A DNA stretch of 35,931 nucleotides from contig PLLF01000099.1 of NCBI GenBank assembly GCA_003140855.1, forward strand, positions 1-35,931. Direction: 5' to 3'. The notes under the pieces were generated by a model that was not told the DNA's origin, did not search any database, and saw only the letters and a list, made by a program, of their open reading frames with translations. Source of the stretch: Vulcanimicrobiota bacterium. Lineage in GTDB: Bacteria; Vulcanimicrobiota; Vulcanimicrobiia; Vulcanimicrobiales; Vulcanimicrobiaceae. Positions 29,342-35,931 of the stretch are shown here, piece after piece. Position 1 is the stretch's first letter, and the number at the start of each line of letters is the position of its first letter. Both the position numbers and the translations under genes were made by a program.

Positions 29342-30466
29342 ATGGTGAATACGAAAGTTCCAGACGTGGAAAGGCAGTTTCGCGACCTTTTGGAGTCTGC
29401 GCCCGATGCTATGGTCATCGTCGACAGTGGCGGGCGCATCGTTCTTGTGAACGCGCAGACCGAACGCCTCTTCGGGTACAGCCGCGACGAGCTCGTCTCG
29501 CAAACGGTCGAAATGCTTATCCCGCAGCGATTTCGCGCTAAACACGGCGGTGATCGTACCGCCTACTTTGATGCACCGCGAACGCGTCCGATGGGCGCCG
29601 GCCTGGAGCTGTACGGCCTATGCAAAGACGGCAGCGAGTTTCCGGTCGAGATCAGCCTGAGTCCTCTGCAAACCGAAAGCGGAATTCTCGTCTCGAGCGC
29701 CATTCGCGAAATCACCGAACGAAAGCAGCTCGAAAAGACGCTTCTCGAGAAAAATGCCGAGCTCGAAAAGGTCAACCGCGCTAAGGACAACTTTCTGGCT
29801 GCGATGAGCCACGAGTTGCGCACCCCGCTCAACGCCATCATCGGCTTCACCGGAACGCTACTCATGCGTTTGCCCGGCCCTCTCGCGGATGAGCAAGTCA
29901 AGCAATTGGAAATCGTGCAATCCAGTGCGCGCCACTTACTGTCGCTCATCAACGACATGCTCGACGTCGCGCGAATCGAATCCGGAAAAACCGAACTAAC
30001 TTTTGAACCGGTGATCATCGGCAGTATCGTGGACGAAGTTGCGATTGCCCTGCGTCCGCTGGCCGAAAGCAAGAAGCTCGCGCTTCAAGTCGAGCTCCCA
30101 CCCGAGGAACTCAAAGTAAGAACGGATCGCCGCGCGCTCCATCAGATCCTCATCAACCTTGCGAGCAATGCGATCAAATATACGAAAACCGGTTCGGTGC
30201 GCATCAGGACGGAGCGCAAACCGGGGGCGCCCGGCACGATCGAACTAGCCGTCATCGACACCGGCATCGGCATTAAACCCGAGGATCGCGAACGGCTTTT
30301 CGAAGCCTTTGAACAGCTCGATCGGTCCACGACTCGCCGCGTTGGCGGTGTCGGCCTCGGCCTGTATCTCAGTCGCAAACTCGCCGCGCTGATCGGCGCG
30401 ACGCTCACCGTGACCAGCGAAGTAGGAAAAGGCAGCACGTTTTCGCTCACGCTGCGTGAGGAGTGA
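29342..30466 (+). CDS. cytoplasmic PAS-domain sensor histidine kinase
   Basis: 374 residues with no membrane segment. The PAS domain (about 11-130) has [36 protein letters not shown] and closes with a PAC-type [29 protein letters not shown] coiled linker follows, then the HisKA domain with His157 in [20 protein letters not shown], and the ATPase with N box ([12 protein letters not shown]), D/G1 box ([12 protein letters not shown]) and G2 box ([14 protein letters not shown]). The PAS shows no obvious heme or Cys ligand. GGAG-like CCGGAG lies before the ATG. Two receiver proteins overlap or abut it downstream. Confidence 0.92.
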   Translation: MVNTKVPDVERQFRDLLESAPDAMVIVDSGGRIVLVNAQTERLFGYSRDELVSQTVEMLIPQRFRAKHGGDRTAYFDAPRTRPMGAGLELYGLCKDGSEFPVEISLSPLQTESGILVSSAIREITERKQLEKTLLEKNAELEKVNRAKDNFLAAMSHELRTPLNAIIGFTGTLLMRLPGPLADEQVKQLEIVQSSARHLLSLINDMLDVARIESGKTELTFEPVIIGSIVDEVAIALRPLAESKKLALQVELPPEELKVRTDRRALHQILINLASNAIKYTKTGSVRIRTERKPGAPGTIELAVIDTGIGIKPEDRERLFEAFEQLDRSTTRRVGGVGLGLYLSRKLAALIGATLTVTSEVGKGSTFSLTLREE

Positions 30467-30862
30467 ATGCCGGCGCGCATTCTGGTCATCGACGACCATC
30501 GCACGAATCTCGACTTGATGCTCTATCTTCTCCAGGCATTCGGGCACGAGGCCACCGGCATCACCGATCCGACGTTGGCGTTGCAAACTGCCCGCGATCG
30601 CACGTTTGATGCGATCGTCACCGACATCCTGATGCCCGAGGTCGACGGTTTTTCGCTGGCGCGTTCGTTCAAAGCGGAACCCAAGCTGCAAGGAAAGCCG
30701 TTGATAGCAGTCACAGCTTTAGCCATGGCGGGTGACCGCGAGCGCATTCTCTCCGCCGGTTTCGACGGTTATATTTCAAAGCCGATCGACCCGGAGCGCT
30801 TTGTGTCGCAAGTCGATTCGTTCTTGCCGGAGGAGCTTCGTGGCAAGAATCCTTATCGTTGA
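30467..30862 (+). CDS. single-domain response regulator
   Basis: 131 residues: one CheY-like receiver with Asp9-Asp10, phospho-acceptor Asp53 (IVTDILMPEVDG), Thr/Ala near AVTALA and Lys in GYISKPI. No output domain, so it acts by protein contact. It starts one base after the kinase stop and overlaps the second receiver by 23 bases, so the three form one phosphorelay transcript. Confidence 0.9.
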   Translation: MPARILVIDDHRTNLDLMLYLLQAFGHEATGITDPTLALQTARDRTFDAIVTDILMPEVDGFSLARSFKAEPKLQGKPLIAVTALAMAGDRERILSAGFDGYISKPIDPERFVSQVDSFLPEELRGKNPYR

Positions 30863-31205
30863 CGACGAGCCTGCAAACCGGCTGCTCGTAAGGACGATTC
30901 TGGAACACGCCGGCCACGAGCTCGTAGAAGCTGCCGATGCTTCAGAAGGTTTGCGGGCTGCGCGCGAAAGCGTTCCCGATCTCGCGATCGTGGATCTCTC
31001 CTTGCCCGGAACGAGCGGCGTGGAATTTGTAACGATGCTTCGCCGCGACCCGAAAACGAGCGCGATAAAGATCGCGCTTTACACCGGTAGCGACGTCGAC
31101 GCGCCGATGCGCGACTTCATGTCCCTCACCGGCATAACGCACGTAATTCCGAAGCCATGCGAACCAGCCGAACTCGCGCGACTCGTCGCAGCGGCGCTTT
31201 CCTAA
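30840..31205 (+). CDS. second single-domain response regulator
   Basis: 121 residues from GTG 30840, with AGGAG at 30831-30835; a longer frame to 30732 is inside the previous gene. The receiver starts ARILIVDDEPANR, has phospho-acceptor Asp52 (LAIVDLSLPGTSG), Thr in ALYTGSD and Lys in VIPKPCEP. No output domain. It overlaps the first receiver and converges with the UspA gene by four bases. Two receivers for one kinase may split the signal or one may be a phosphate sink. Confidence 0.88.
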   Translation: MARILIVDDEPANRLLVRTILEHAGHELVEAADASEGLRAARESVPDLAIVDLSLPGTSGVEFVTMLRRDPKTSAIKIALYTGSDVDAPMRDFMSLTGITHVIPKPCEPAELARLVAAALS

Positions 31206-31663
31206 GCCGCCTTTACAGCTTTGCGTTCCTCGCCGCGTACGATCAGCACCGGCATGGGCGCGCTTCGCAGCACCGATTCCGCTACGCTTCCTAGGAAGAG
31301 CCGGCGCAAACCGGAGCGTCCATGACTGCCCATCACGATCAGATCGCCGGCCTGCCGCTTCGCCATCTCGACGATCGCGTCGGCGGGAGAGCCTTTCGCA
31401 ACCTCCGCATTCGCCTCGATTCCCGCGGCGCGCATGCGATCGACCGCTTCGTTCACAGCCACGTGCGCCTGCTCGTCGAGCGTTTTGAGCCACGCATTCA
31501 CGAGATCCGGCGTCGCGGCCGCCAGCGCCGCCGCCGGCACGATGTCGACCACGGTTAACACGGTGCAAGAGGAACCCTGTTCTTTGGCCAGCGATGCCGC
31601 TAAATCTACCGCTTGCAATGAAAAATTGGACCCGTCAATCGGAACGATGATATGTTTGAACAT
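31202..31663 (-). CDS. universal stress protein, UspA family
   Basis: 153 residues from ATG 31663 (frame opens at 31753). MFKHIIVPIDGSNFSLQAVDLAASLA is the usual start, with the ATP-binding Asp. GSHGRSGLRRLFLGSVAESVLRSAPMPVLIVR is the G-x2-G-x9-G-S nucleotide-binding loop. The family serves in growth arrest, oxygen limitation and nitric-oxide stress. A TACGCT box six bases before the ATG suggests a leaderless message of its own. Confidence 0.93.
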   Translation of the reverse strand: MFKHIIVPIDGSNFSLQAVDLAASLAKEQGSSCTVLTVVDIVPAAALAAATPDLVNAWLKTLDEQAHVAVNEAVDRMRAAGIEANAEVAKGSPADAIVEMAKRQAGDLIVMGSHGRSGLRRLFLGSVAESVLRSAPMPVLIVRGEERKAVKAA

Positions 31664-31669
31664 GAAACC

Positions 31670-31675
31670 AGCGTA
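31670..31675 (-). promoter_or_regulatory. -10 box (TACGCT) six bases before uspA
   Basis: Minus-strand TACGCT, GGTTTC, ATG at 31663; identical hexamer to the one upstream of phosphoketolase. Confidence 0.45.
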
Positions 31676-31722
31676 GCGCGACTCGGAGAAGGTCCTGTGA
31701 ACCAATTCGGAATGACCCAGGA

Positions 31723-32574
31723 ATGAAGCAAGCCTTCGCGTTCCCGCTGACACGGCTCGTCCTCATCATCCTCGGCTTTGTCGTCTTAGCATCGGTTATT
31801 TTGCGGCCGCTCGCGATGAAGCCGGGCGCAGCACTCCTCGGGCAAACCCTCGCATTCCTATTGCTGCTGGCGGTTACGCTGATCGTCGAACGTCTCTGCG
31901 CGAACCAAACGCTCAGCGACATCGGGTTCTCCGGCCGCGGCGCGATCACGGGAACCTTGGGCGGTCTTTTACTAGGCGGTGTGTTGTTTTCAATCGTCAT
32001 TGGAATTCTCGCACTGACGCACGCCTATACCGCGCACCTCGCGAGCTGGCGCGGCCTTGGAACCGCGCTGATTCTTTTTCTTATCGTCGCCTTATTTGAA
32101 GAGCTGCTGTTTCGTGGCGTCATCTTCCGCCTGATCGAACAAACGACCGGAACGTGGATTGCGCTCGCCCTATCCGCCGCGCTCTTCGGTTTGCTTCACA
32201 TCGCCAATCCCGGCGCGACAATTTTTTCGAGCATCGCAATTGCGCTCGAAGCCGGCGTTCTCTTGGCGCTGGCGTACGTGCTCACGCGATCGCTGTGGTT
32301 CGCGATCGGCATTCACTGGGGTTGGAATCTCTTCGAGGGACCGATCTTCGGCACGCAAGTCTCGGGCACGCAATTCACTGCCACGGTGCTGCACGCGAAT
32401 ATGCACGGCCAAAGCTGGCTCACGGGCGGAAAGTTCGGTCCCGAAGCCGGCGTCGTTGCAATAATCGTGTGTGTGGCCGCCGCCATAATCGTAGGCGCTG
32501 CTGCAATTCGCAAACAGCGCCTCGTTCAGCCCCTGTGGGACCGCTTGCGCGTCAAGACTCCATCTAATCCGTAG
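31723..32574 (+). CDS. CPBP-family intramembrane metalloprotease
   Basis: 283 residues, eight hydrophobic segments. The catalytic motifs are intact: Glu126-Glu127...Arg131 (LFEELLFRGVIF), His159 (FGLLHIANP) and His198 (IGIHWGWNL). These proteases (CAAX-processing/bacteriocin-processing group) cut within the membrane; in bacteria they serve peptide maturation, immunity or stress. AGGA sits just before the ATG. It is divergent from uspA, and its 3' end overlaps the convergent DoxX gene by 49 bases, an overlap that involves a 36-base direct repeat. Confidence 0.92.
   Translation: MKQAFAFPLTRLVLIILGFVVLASVILRPLAMKPGAALLGQTLAFLLLLAVTLIVERLCANQTLSDIGFSGRGAITGTLGGLLLGGVLFSIVIGILALTHAYTAHLASWRGLGTALILFLIVALFEELLFRGVIFRLIEQTTGTWIALALSAALFGLLHIANPGATIFSSIAIALEAGVLLALAYVLTRSLWFAIGIHWGWNLFEGPIFGTQVSGTQFTATVLHANMHGQSWLTGGKFGPEAGVVAIIVCVAAAIIVGAAAIRKQRLVQPLWDRLRVKTPSNP
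32503..32538 (+). repeat. 36-base direct repeat, copy 1
   Basis: It differs from the copy at 33000-33035 by three bases. The core holds the inverted GAAC...GTTC around GCGCCTC. It lies inside the 3' end of the protease gene. Confidence 0.8.
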
Positions 32575-32968
32575 TAAAGACCGCCCGACGTCACGATAAC
32601 GATTAGCGCCAGAATAATATCCGGCACGTCGTTGCTTGCCGGCGCCCACAGTGGCAGACCCTTTGCGCACAGGTAATTGCAGTTGAGGAAAATAGCAATA
32701 ATGGCCGCCACGCGCGTACCTAACCCGAGCAGCAAACCGATGCCGGCCAGCGCCTCGCCGACAATAATAAGGGGGCCGACCACATCGGCGTGCGGCAACA
32801 CGAGCCCAACTAGGATCGGCTTGTACCATGCATAGGCATTGGGACCGCGACAGTATTCAAGAACCCGCGCAGCGCGGTCGCGAATCCCACCGGAATCGTC
32901 ATTTTCGAGTAAGCCGCAAATAGGAATATCACGCCGAGATAAACCCGGGGCAGCACCATGAATCTCAT
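32526..32968 (-). pseudogene. DoxX-family membrane protein, interrupted by a frameshift
   Basis: From ATG 32968 the frame reads MRFMVLPRVYLGVIFLFAAYSKM...GFATALRGFLN, the usual start of DoxX proteins. At about 32858 the coding sense shifts by one base into the frame EYCRGPNAYAWYKPILVGLVLPHADVVGPLIIVGEALAGIGLLLGLGTRVAAI, which continues normally and ends at 32526. Restoring one base near 32858 would give a continuous four-helix protein of about 147 residues. DoxX proteins act in redox or lipid-related roles that are poorly known. It may be a true pseudogene or a sequencing or assembly error. It ends within the 3' part of the protease gene and is bounded by two 36-base repeats. Confidence 0.7.
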
Positions 32969-32999
32969 TCCCGCACCGTACCACATCAAAGGCGCCGTC

Positions 33000-33035
33000 G
33001 CAATTCGCGAACGGCGCCTCGTTCAGCCCATGTGG
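33000..33035 (+). repeat. 36-base direct repeat, copy 2
   Basis: 33 of 36 bases match copy 1 at 32503, with 497 bases between start positions. It lies between the DoxX gene start and the SRPBCC gene end. Confidence 0.8.
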
Positions 33036-33045
33036 ATGCGAGCGC

Positions 33046-33489
33046 TTATCGCATAATAGTGGAAAGCCGATCCACAATGGCGGTCCAGCCTTCGGTGTGC
33101 CGCTCACGCGACTCCATGCTCGCGATTTGCTCGTGAGTTAAAACCAGCTCGGTCCCGCCGCTCACTTCGTTGAACTCCAGCGTCAGCAGCGTATCGTATT
33201 CGTCTGCCTTGTTGTCTTCTTCCCAGCGCCAGGTCATGGAAAGGCGTTCGGGCGCGCGCACCTCGCGGTACACGCCGCCGACGTTCATGTCGCCGTCCGG
33301 CGTGAGCATCGTAAGGCTGTACCTTCCGCCCGGCCGCACGTCCATTTTAATGTCCCGCGTTTTCACCTCACCCGGGCCTAAGAACGTCGCGGCGATTTCC
33401 GGTTTTGTCCACGCGTCGAAGACGCGCTGGCGCGGCACGTTATATGTGCGGCGCAAAACGACCGCAGGAACCGTAACTGTTTCACTCAT
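33046..33489 (-). CDS. SRPBCC/AHSA1-domain protein
   Basis: 147 residues, one START-like AHSA1 domain: RRTYNVPRQRVFDAWTKPEIAATFLGPGEVKTRDIKMDVRPGGRYSLTM...GGVYREVRAPERLSMTWRWEE...LLTLEFNEVSGGTELVLTHEQI...HTEGWTAIVDRL. The fold is a hydrophobic pocket for lipids or aromatic ligands; no enzyme activity can be assigned. Its start overlaps the stop of the ArsR-type regulator by four bases. ArsR-AHSA1 pairs are a common arrangement, with the regulator controlling the small protein. Confidence 0.93.
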   Translation of the reverse strand: MSETVTVPAVVLRRTYNVPRQRVFDAWTKPEIAATFLGPGEVKTRDIKMDVRPGGRYSLTMLTPDGDMNVGGVYREVRAPERLSMTWRWEEDNKADEYDTLLTLEFNEVSGGTELVLTHEQIASMESRERHTEGWTAIVDRLSTIMR

Positions 33490-33830
33490 TTCTTCTTCTT
33501 TCGTTTGGGAGATTCGCCAAGAATGCCGGCCAGCCGATCGAGTGCGGCGTTCCAGAATCGGTGTTGTTTTTCGATCCAGTTCGAGGCGGCGCGCATGGCG
33601 TCCGGCGAGAGCGTGCAGCGATGAACTCGTCCGATGATCTGCCGCTTTATCAGGCCGGAATCCTCGAGCGCGCGCACGTGCTTGGACACCGCCGGTTGCG
33701 ATATGGAAAGCCCGGCCCCCACTTCCCCGACGGTCATCGGGCCGCGCGATAGACGTTCGATCATGCGCCTTCGGACTGGATCGGCCAGAGCCGAAAACAC
33801 CGTGTCGAGTTCTGCCGAATACTTAACCAT
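33486..33830 (-). CDS. ArsR-family winged-helix repressor
   Basis: 114 residues. ELDTVFSALADPVRRRMIERLSRGPMTVGEVGAGLSISQPAVSKHVRALEDSGLIKRQIIGRVHRCTLSP is the winged-helix domain, with recognition helix SQPAVSKHVRALE. The metal-sensor CxC of ArsR is absent, so the signal is not arsenic; this branch usually partners an AHSA1 protein, as here (four-base overlap). The tail is KRKKKK. It probably represses its own promoter at the palindromes just upstream. Confidence 0.93.
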   Translation of the reverse strand: MVKYSAELDTVFSALADPVRRRMIERLSRGPMTVGEVGAGLSISQPAVSKHVRALEDSGLIKRQIIGRVHRCTLSPDAMRAASNWIEKQHRFWNAALDRLAGILGESPKRKKKK

Positions 33831-33832
33831 GT

Positions 33833-33870
33833 AGTTATATAACTATACGGTTATATGTCCGGTCTGTCAA
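33833..33870 (-). promoter_or_regulatory. ArsR promoter with overlapping palindromic operator
   Basis: On the minus strand TTGACA (33870-33865), 17 bases, then TATAGT (33847-33842), and the ATG 11 bases on. Two palindromes overlap it: AGTTATATAACT (33833-33844) and the seven-base arms ATATAAC...GTTATAT (33837-33843, 33850-33856). They cover the -10 and its flanks, as expected for autorepression. Confidence 0.75.
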
Positions 33871-33903
33871 CCCTCGGCTGGCCCGGTGGCTCCCTAAAAG
33901 GAT

Positions 33904-33944
33904 GGCCCGCTCCGCGGGCCAATGACGGCCCGCTACCGCGGGCC
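33904..33944. repeat. two tandem GC-rich hairpins
   Basis: GGCCCGC-TCC-GCGGGCC (33904-33920) and GGCCCGC-TACC-GCGGGCC (33927-33944) share the same seven-base arms with different loops. No T tract follows, so they are not typical terminators; they resemble REP-type repeats. Confidence 0.6.
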
Positions 33945-33950
33945 CCCGTT

Positions 33951-33978
33951 TAAAGTGTCATTGTAGATAAAGTGTCAT
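33951..33978 (+). repeat. direct repeat TAAAGTGTCAT, two copies
   Basis: Eleven identical bases at 33951-33961 and 33968-33978, spaced 17 bases apart, between the hairpins and the GTCATCCTG-type element. Confidence 0.6.
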
Positions 33979-34021
33979 CCTGGACGCCTGAGCAGTGCGC
34001 CGTAGGCGCACGTGTCGAAGG
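33973..34021 (+). repeat. GTCATCCTG...GTCGAAGG-type intergenic repeat
   Basis: TGTCATCCTGG at the left, an inner hairpin TGCGCC-GTA-GGCGCA (33996-34010), and GTGTCGAAGG at the right. Short repeats of this shape occur in many bacterial genomes between genes; the match is by memory of the pattern and would need a genome search. Confidence 0.4.
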
Positions 34022-34077
34022 CCGCGGGTCACAAGCGGTGCGGGGTGCCGCGAGGAACATGGAAGAACGGACCCCTC

Positions 34078-34650
34078 GTGAGCGCCGAGTACCTCTCCGC
34101 CTATGCCGCCATCGGCACGTTCCTCGTGATTGCGATAACCGCGATCGCGGCCGTCATTCAGCTGCGGCATATTCGCGGCGCCAACCAGTTGACCGGACTA
34201 CTCCATTTAACCGAAGCGTGGCGCGGCGATGCGATCCAGCAAGCCAATAAGTTCATCCACGCAGAACTTCCCGCGCGCCTAGGTGATGCAGATTATCGGG
34301 CCGAACTCATGGCGCAGGATCCCAACCGGCAAACGCACCCGGAATTGCTGGTCGCCGATATGCTCGAACAAACCGGGTCGTACATTAAGTACGGCATGAT
34401 CGACGGGCAACAGTTCCTCGATATTGTCGCCGGGTACGTCACGCACATGTGGGATTGCCTGAAGGGCGTCGTCGCGTTGCGACGCATTGCAACAAACAGC
34501 AGCTCGCTGTATGAAAACTTCGAGTACCTCGCCGTACTCGCGCAGGATTTTTACGCCAAGCACCAGGCCGGAAATTATCCGCGCGGCGTGCGCCGCCTTA
34601 TGACCGAACCCGAATGGCGCGATCTCGCCGCGCGGTTTACGGAAGCTTAG
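34078..34650 (+). CDS. membrane-anchored hypothetical protein (DUF4760-like)
   Basis: 190 residues from GTG 34078; the frame extends to 34012, but that stretch is the repeat-rich gap. One helix (YAAIGTFLVIAITAIAAVIQL, about 6-26) anchors a cytoplasmic helical domain with LLHLTEAWRGDAIQQANKFIHAELPARL and a later WDCLKGVVALRRIATNSSSLYENFEYLAVLAQDFYAKH. This arrangement resembles DUF4760 proteins, whose function is unknown. It converges with the TonB-receptor gene, overlapping it by 14 bases. Confidence 0.6.
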   Translation: MSAEYLSAYAAIGTFLVIAITAIAAVIQLRHIRGANQLTGLLHLTEAWRGDAIQQANKFIHAELPARLGDADYRAELMAQDPNRQTHPELLVADMLEQTGSYIKYGMIDGQQFLDIVAGYVTHMWDCLKGVVALRRIATNSSSLYENFEYLAVLAQDFYAKHQAGNYPRGVRRLMTEPEWRDLAARFTEA

Positions 34651-35931
34651 TCGAAAGCACCAATCGCCACGTCGCCGGCCCGAGTACGTTACCGCTGGTC
34701 GCACCGGGCGGATTTCCGATCAGCTGGATGGGAACTCCACCGCCGTAGATCGGTAAGAACCCGGGATACGCGTTGAAGATGTTATCTCCGGAGAGTTGCA
34801 GTGAGAGCGTGCGCGCTATCGGATAACGCACGGTTGCATACGCGATCCCGAAAGGCGGCTCGTTAAGCGAGTTGTTGCTCCCGAAATACGTGTCGCCCAG
34901 CGACATGTATGCGCCGTTTCTGAATGTGTACGAAATTTCGCCGTTGGCTTGCGAGTACGGAATGCGCATGTTCCCGTTGTACGAGATTTGGTAGAAGCCC
35001 ACGGGGAGTCCGTTGGTATTCTGTCCCGAGATGATGTTGAGGTTTTGATCCTGCGTGCATCCGGGTCCGGGGATCGAGCAATAGAAATAGGGCGGCAGGT
35101 TGTAGTAGTAGCCTTTTTGCAAGGCGCCCGAGAGATTATATCCGAATCCGACCGCCGGCTGACGGCGGATCGTTAGCTCGATGCCTTCGAAGCGTGCGTT
35201 GCTGATGTTGGTGTTGGTTTGATTCAGAATCGGCGCATTGGGCGGCGCGGGCGGTCCGCCGTTGGTCTGGCAAACGGGCGGCGTGGCTGAGCCGCAAACC
35301 TGACCCGTGTTAACCGTTTGCCCGAAGAAACGGTTGAAGAGATTGGTGTAGTAGAGATCGCCCGAAATGAGCGTCGTCTGATCTTTGAGACGCACATCTG
35401 CGCCGAGATCGTACCCGAAGGCAGTCTCCGGTTTGAGGTTTCCGTTGCTTTGCGATTCCAAGGCCACGCCGGTCGACGGATCATAAACCGGAGTCGAAGT
35501 GATTTGATTCAGCAAGCCCAGGAACGGCGGCGCGATCGCGCTGCCTGCCGAGAACCGGATCGCGGTCGAGAGATTCGGCCGGAAGACCAACCCGATGCGC
35601 GGATCGAAGTGCGCATTCTTGGTGGTACCGAACGTTACGCCGGTTCCGTTGACGGCGGCATCAAACGTATTACAGTTTCCGCCGGCGCACGCGACCGCAT
35701 ATGTGCTGCTGTAGGTGTTGAAATAGTTGGCCAGGGTCACGTCCAGTTTCGGATTCACGTAGAAGTGGCCGCGTAATAGGAACGTCGTCAGGGTTTGCGA
35801 CGAGCCGGGCGGCAGAGAGAACAAATAGAACGGCCCCGAATAGACCGAGTAATCGGTACTCTGCGAAAAGGTGCGATCGACTGAAAACGTGATCATCCCA
35901 TTGCCGCCGATCGGATGCTGGTACTCGAACG
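34637..35931 (-). CDS. TonB-dependent receptor, C-terminal part (runs off the window)
   Basis: Over 430 residues are visible and the frame is open to the right edge. Alternating barrel strands are abundant, with the receptor hallmarks DPRIGLVFRPNLSTAIRFSAGSAIAPPFLGLLNQ, LKPETAFGYDLGADVRL, DLYYTNLFNRFF, ISNARFEGIELTIRRQP, ANGEISYTFRNGAYMSLGDTYFG, LSLQLSGDNIFNAYPGF and the closing strand TWRLVLSTKLP. It imports a ligand across the outer membrane using TonB energy; the ligand is not recognisable. The plug domain and signal peptide lie outside. Two Cys-containing loops (ACAGGNC, CSIPGPGC) may form disulfides. Confidence 0.9.
   Translation of the reverse strand, partial: FEYQHPIGGNGMITFSVDRTFSQSTDYSVYSGPFYLFSLPPGSSQTLTTFLLRGHFYVNPKLDVTLANYFNTYSSTYAVACAGGNCNTFDAAVNGTGVTFGTTKNAHFDPRIGLVFRPNLSTAIRFSAGSAIAPPFLGLLNQITSTPVYDPSTGVALESQSNGNLKPETAFGYDLGADVRLKDQTTLISGDLYYTNLFNRFFGQTVNTGQVCGSATPPVCQTNGGPPAPPNAPILNQTNTNISNARFEGIELTIRRQPAVGFGYNLSGALQKGYYYNLPPYFYCSIPGPGCTQDQNLNIISGQNTNGLPVGFYQISYNGNMRIPYSQANGEISYTFRNGAYMSLGDTYFGSNNSLNEPPFGIAYATVRYPIARTLSLQLSGDNIFNAYPGFLPIYGGGVPIQLIGNPPGATSGNVLGPATWRLVLSTKLP

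Noticed and set aside
33904-33944. Rho-independent terminators upstream of the 34078 gene
   Set aside because: Stems are strong, but no T tract follows and no gene reads into them; listed as repeats instead.
1-35931. CRISPR arrays, transposases, integrases or phage structural genes
   Set aside because: No regularly spaced repeats and no recognisable DDE, tyrosine or serine recombinase in any frame, despite the tRNA scar.

Overview
The window reads as chromosome of a diderm, high-GC, metabolically flexible bacterium. A TonB-dependent receptor and an outer-membrane cytochrome/barrel protein argue for an outer membrane. The B-family (ba3) oxidase with its small subunit IIa, and a start-codon pattern in which a TANNNT -10 box sits 5-8 bases before the ATG/GTG (leaderless-type mRNAs), recall lineages such as Deinococcus-Thermus or Candidatus Eremiobacterota. 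This placement is a low-confidence guess. No identification beyond the sequence was possible.

Layout. 1-2.7 kb is an accessory stretch with base composition visibly less GC-rich than the rest (not computed). It holds the 3' half of a tRNA-Val(GAC) cut by the window edge, two unknown exported or degenerate proteins, a truncated nickel/cobalt-type transporter, a HigBA toxin-antitoxin pair with a recognisable promoter/operator, a bidirectional terminator, and the isolated 3' half of a tRNA-Asn(GTT), which is a typical attachment-site scar. 3.1-5.3 kb has a gamma-glutamyltransferase and a small membrane protein. 5.3-8.0 kb (minus) carries a cytochrome c/barrel protein, a free-standing CuA cupredoxin, a triple-BON protein and a shrunken ATP-grasp protein. 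8.1-11.0 kb (plus) has two radical-SAM/SPASM proteins (one AhbC/NirJ-like), a PNPOx-like flavoprotein and a tiny ORF. At 11.0-12.7 kb two NnrS/heme-copper-like membrane proteins diverge from a 20-bp palindrome that contains both start codons. 12.7-18.7 kb (minus) is a compact operon: phosphoketolase, short acetate kinase, CuA-type subunit II, a heme-copper subunit I lacking the catalytic tyrosine, and a membrane cytochrome c. 19.0-22.4 kb has DUF302, a P2-type cation ATPase, an AI-2E transporter remnant and Hsp20. 22.5-25.0 kb has an MFS carrier with a ChrB-domain protein, and a DUF1259 protein. 25.0-28.3 kb (minus) is a canonical ba3 oxidase operon ending in an OmpR-type regulator and a DHp-only histidine protein. 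28.4-31.2 kb has two tandem paralogues of unknown function and a PAS kinase with two receiver proteins. 31.2-36 kb has UspA, a CPBP protease, a frameshifted DoxX gene, SRPBCC plus ArsR, a repeat-rich gap, a DUF4760-like protein and the end of a TonB receptor.

How it fits together. The region between about 5 and 22.5 kb looks like a survival module for oxygen limitation and/or nitric oxide. It offers ATP from acetyl phosphate (phosphoketolase to acetate kinase), a heme-copper enzyme whose active site resembles NO reductases more than O2 reductases, CuA and cytochrome electron carriers, radical-SAM tetrapyrrole-type enzymes, NnrS-like membrane proteins, and stress proteins (Hsp20, BON, cation ATPase; UspA further right). 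The ba3 oxidase at 26-28 kb keeps the tyrosine and is the ordinary O2 reductase. The module role and the NO-reductase assignment are inferences; the residues behind them are visible.
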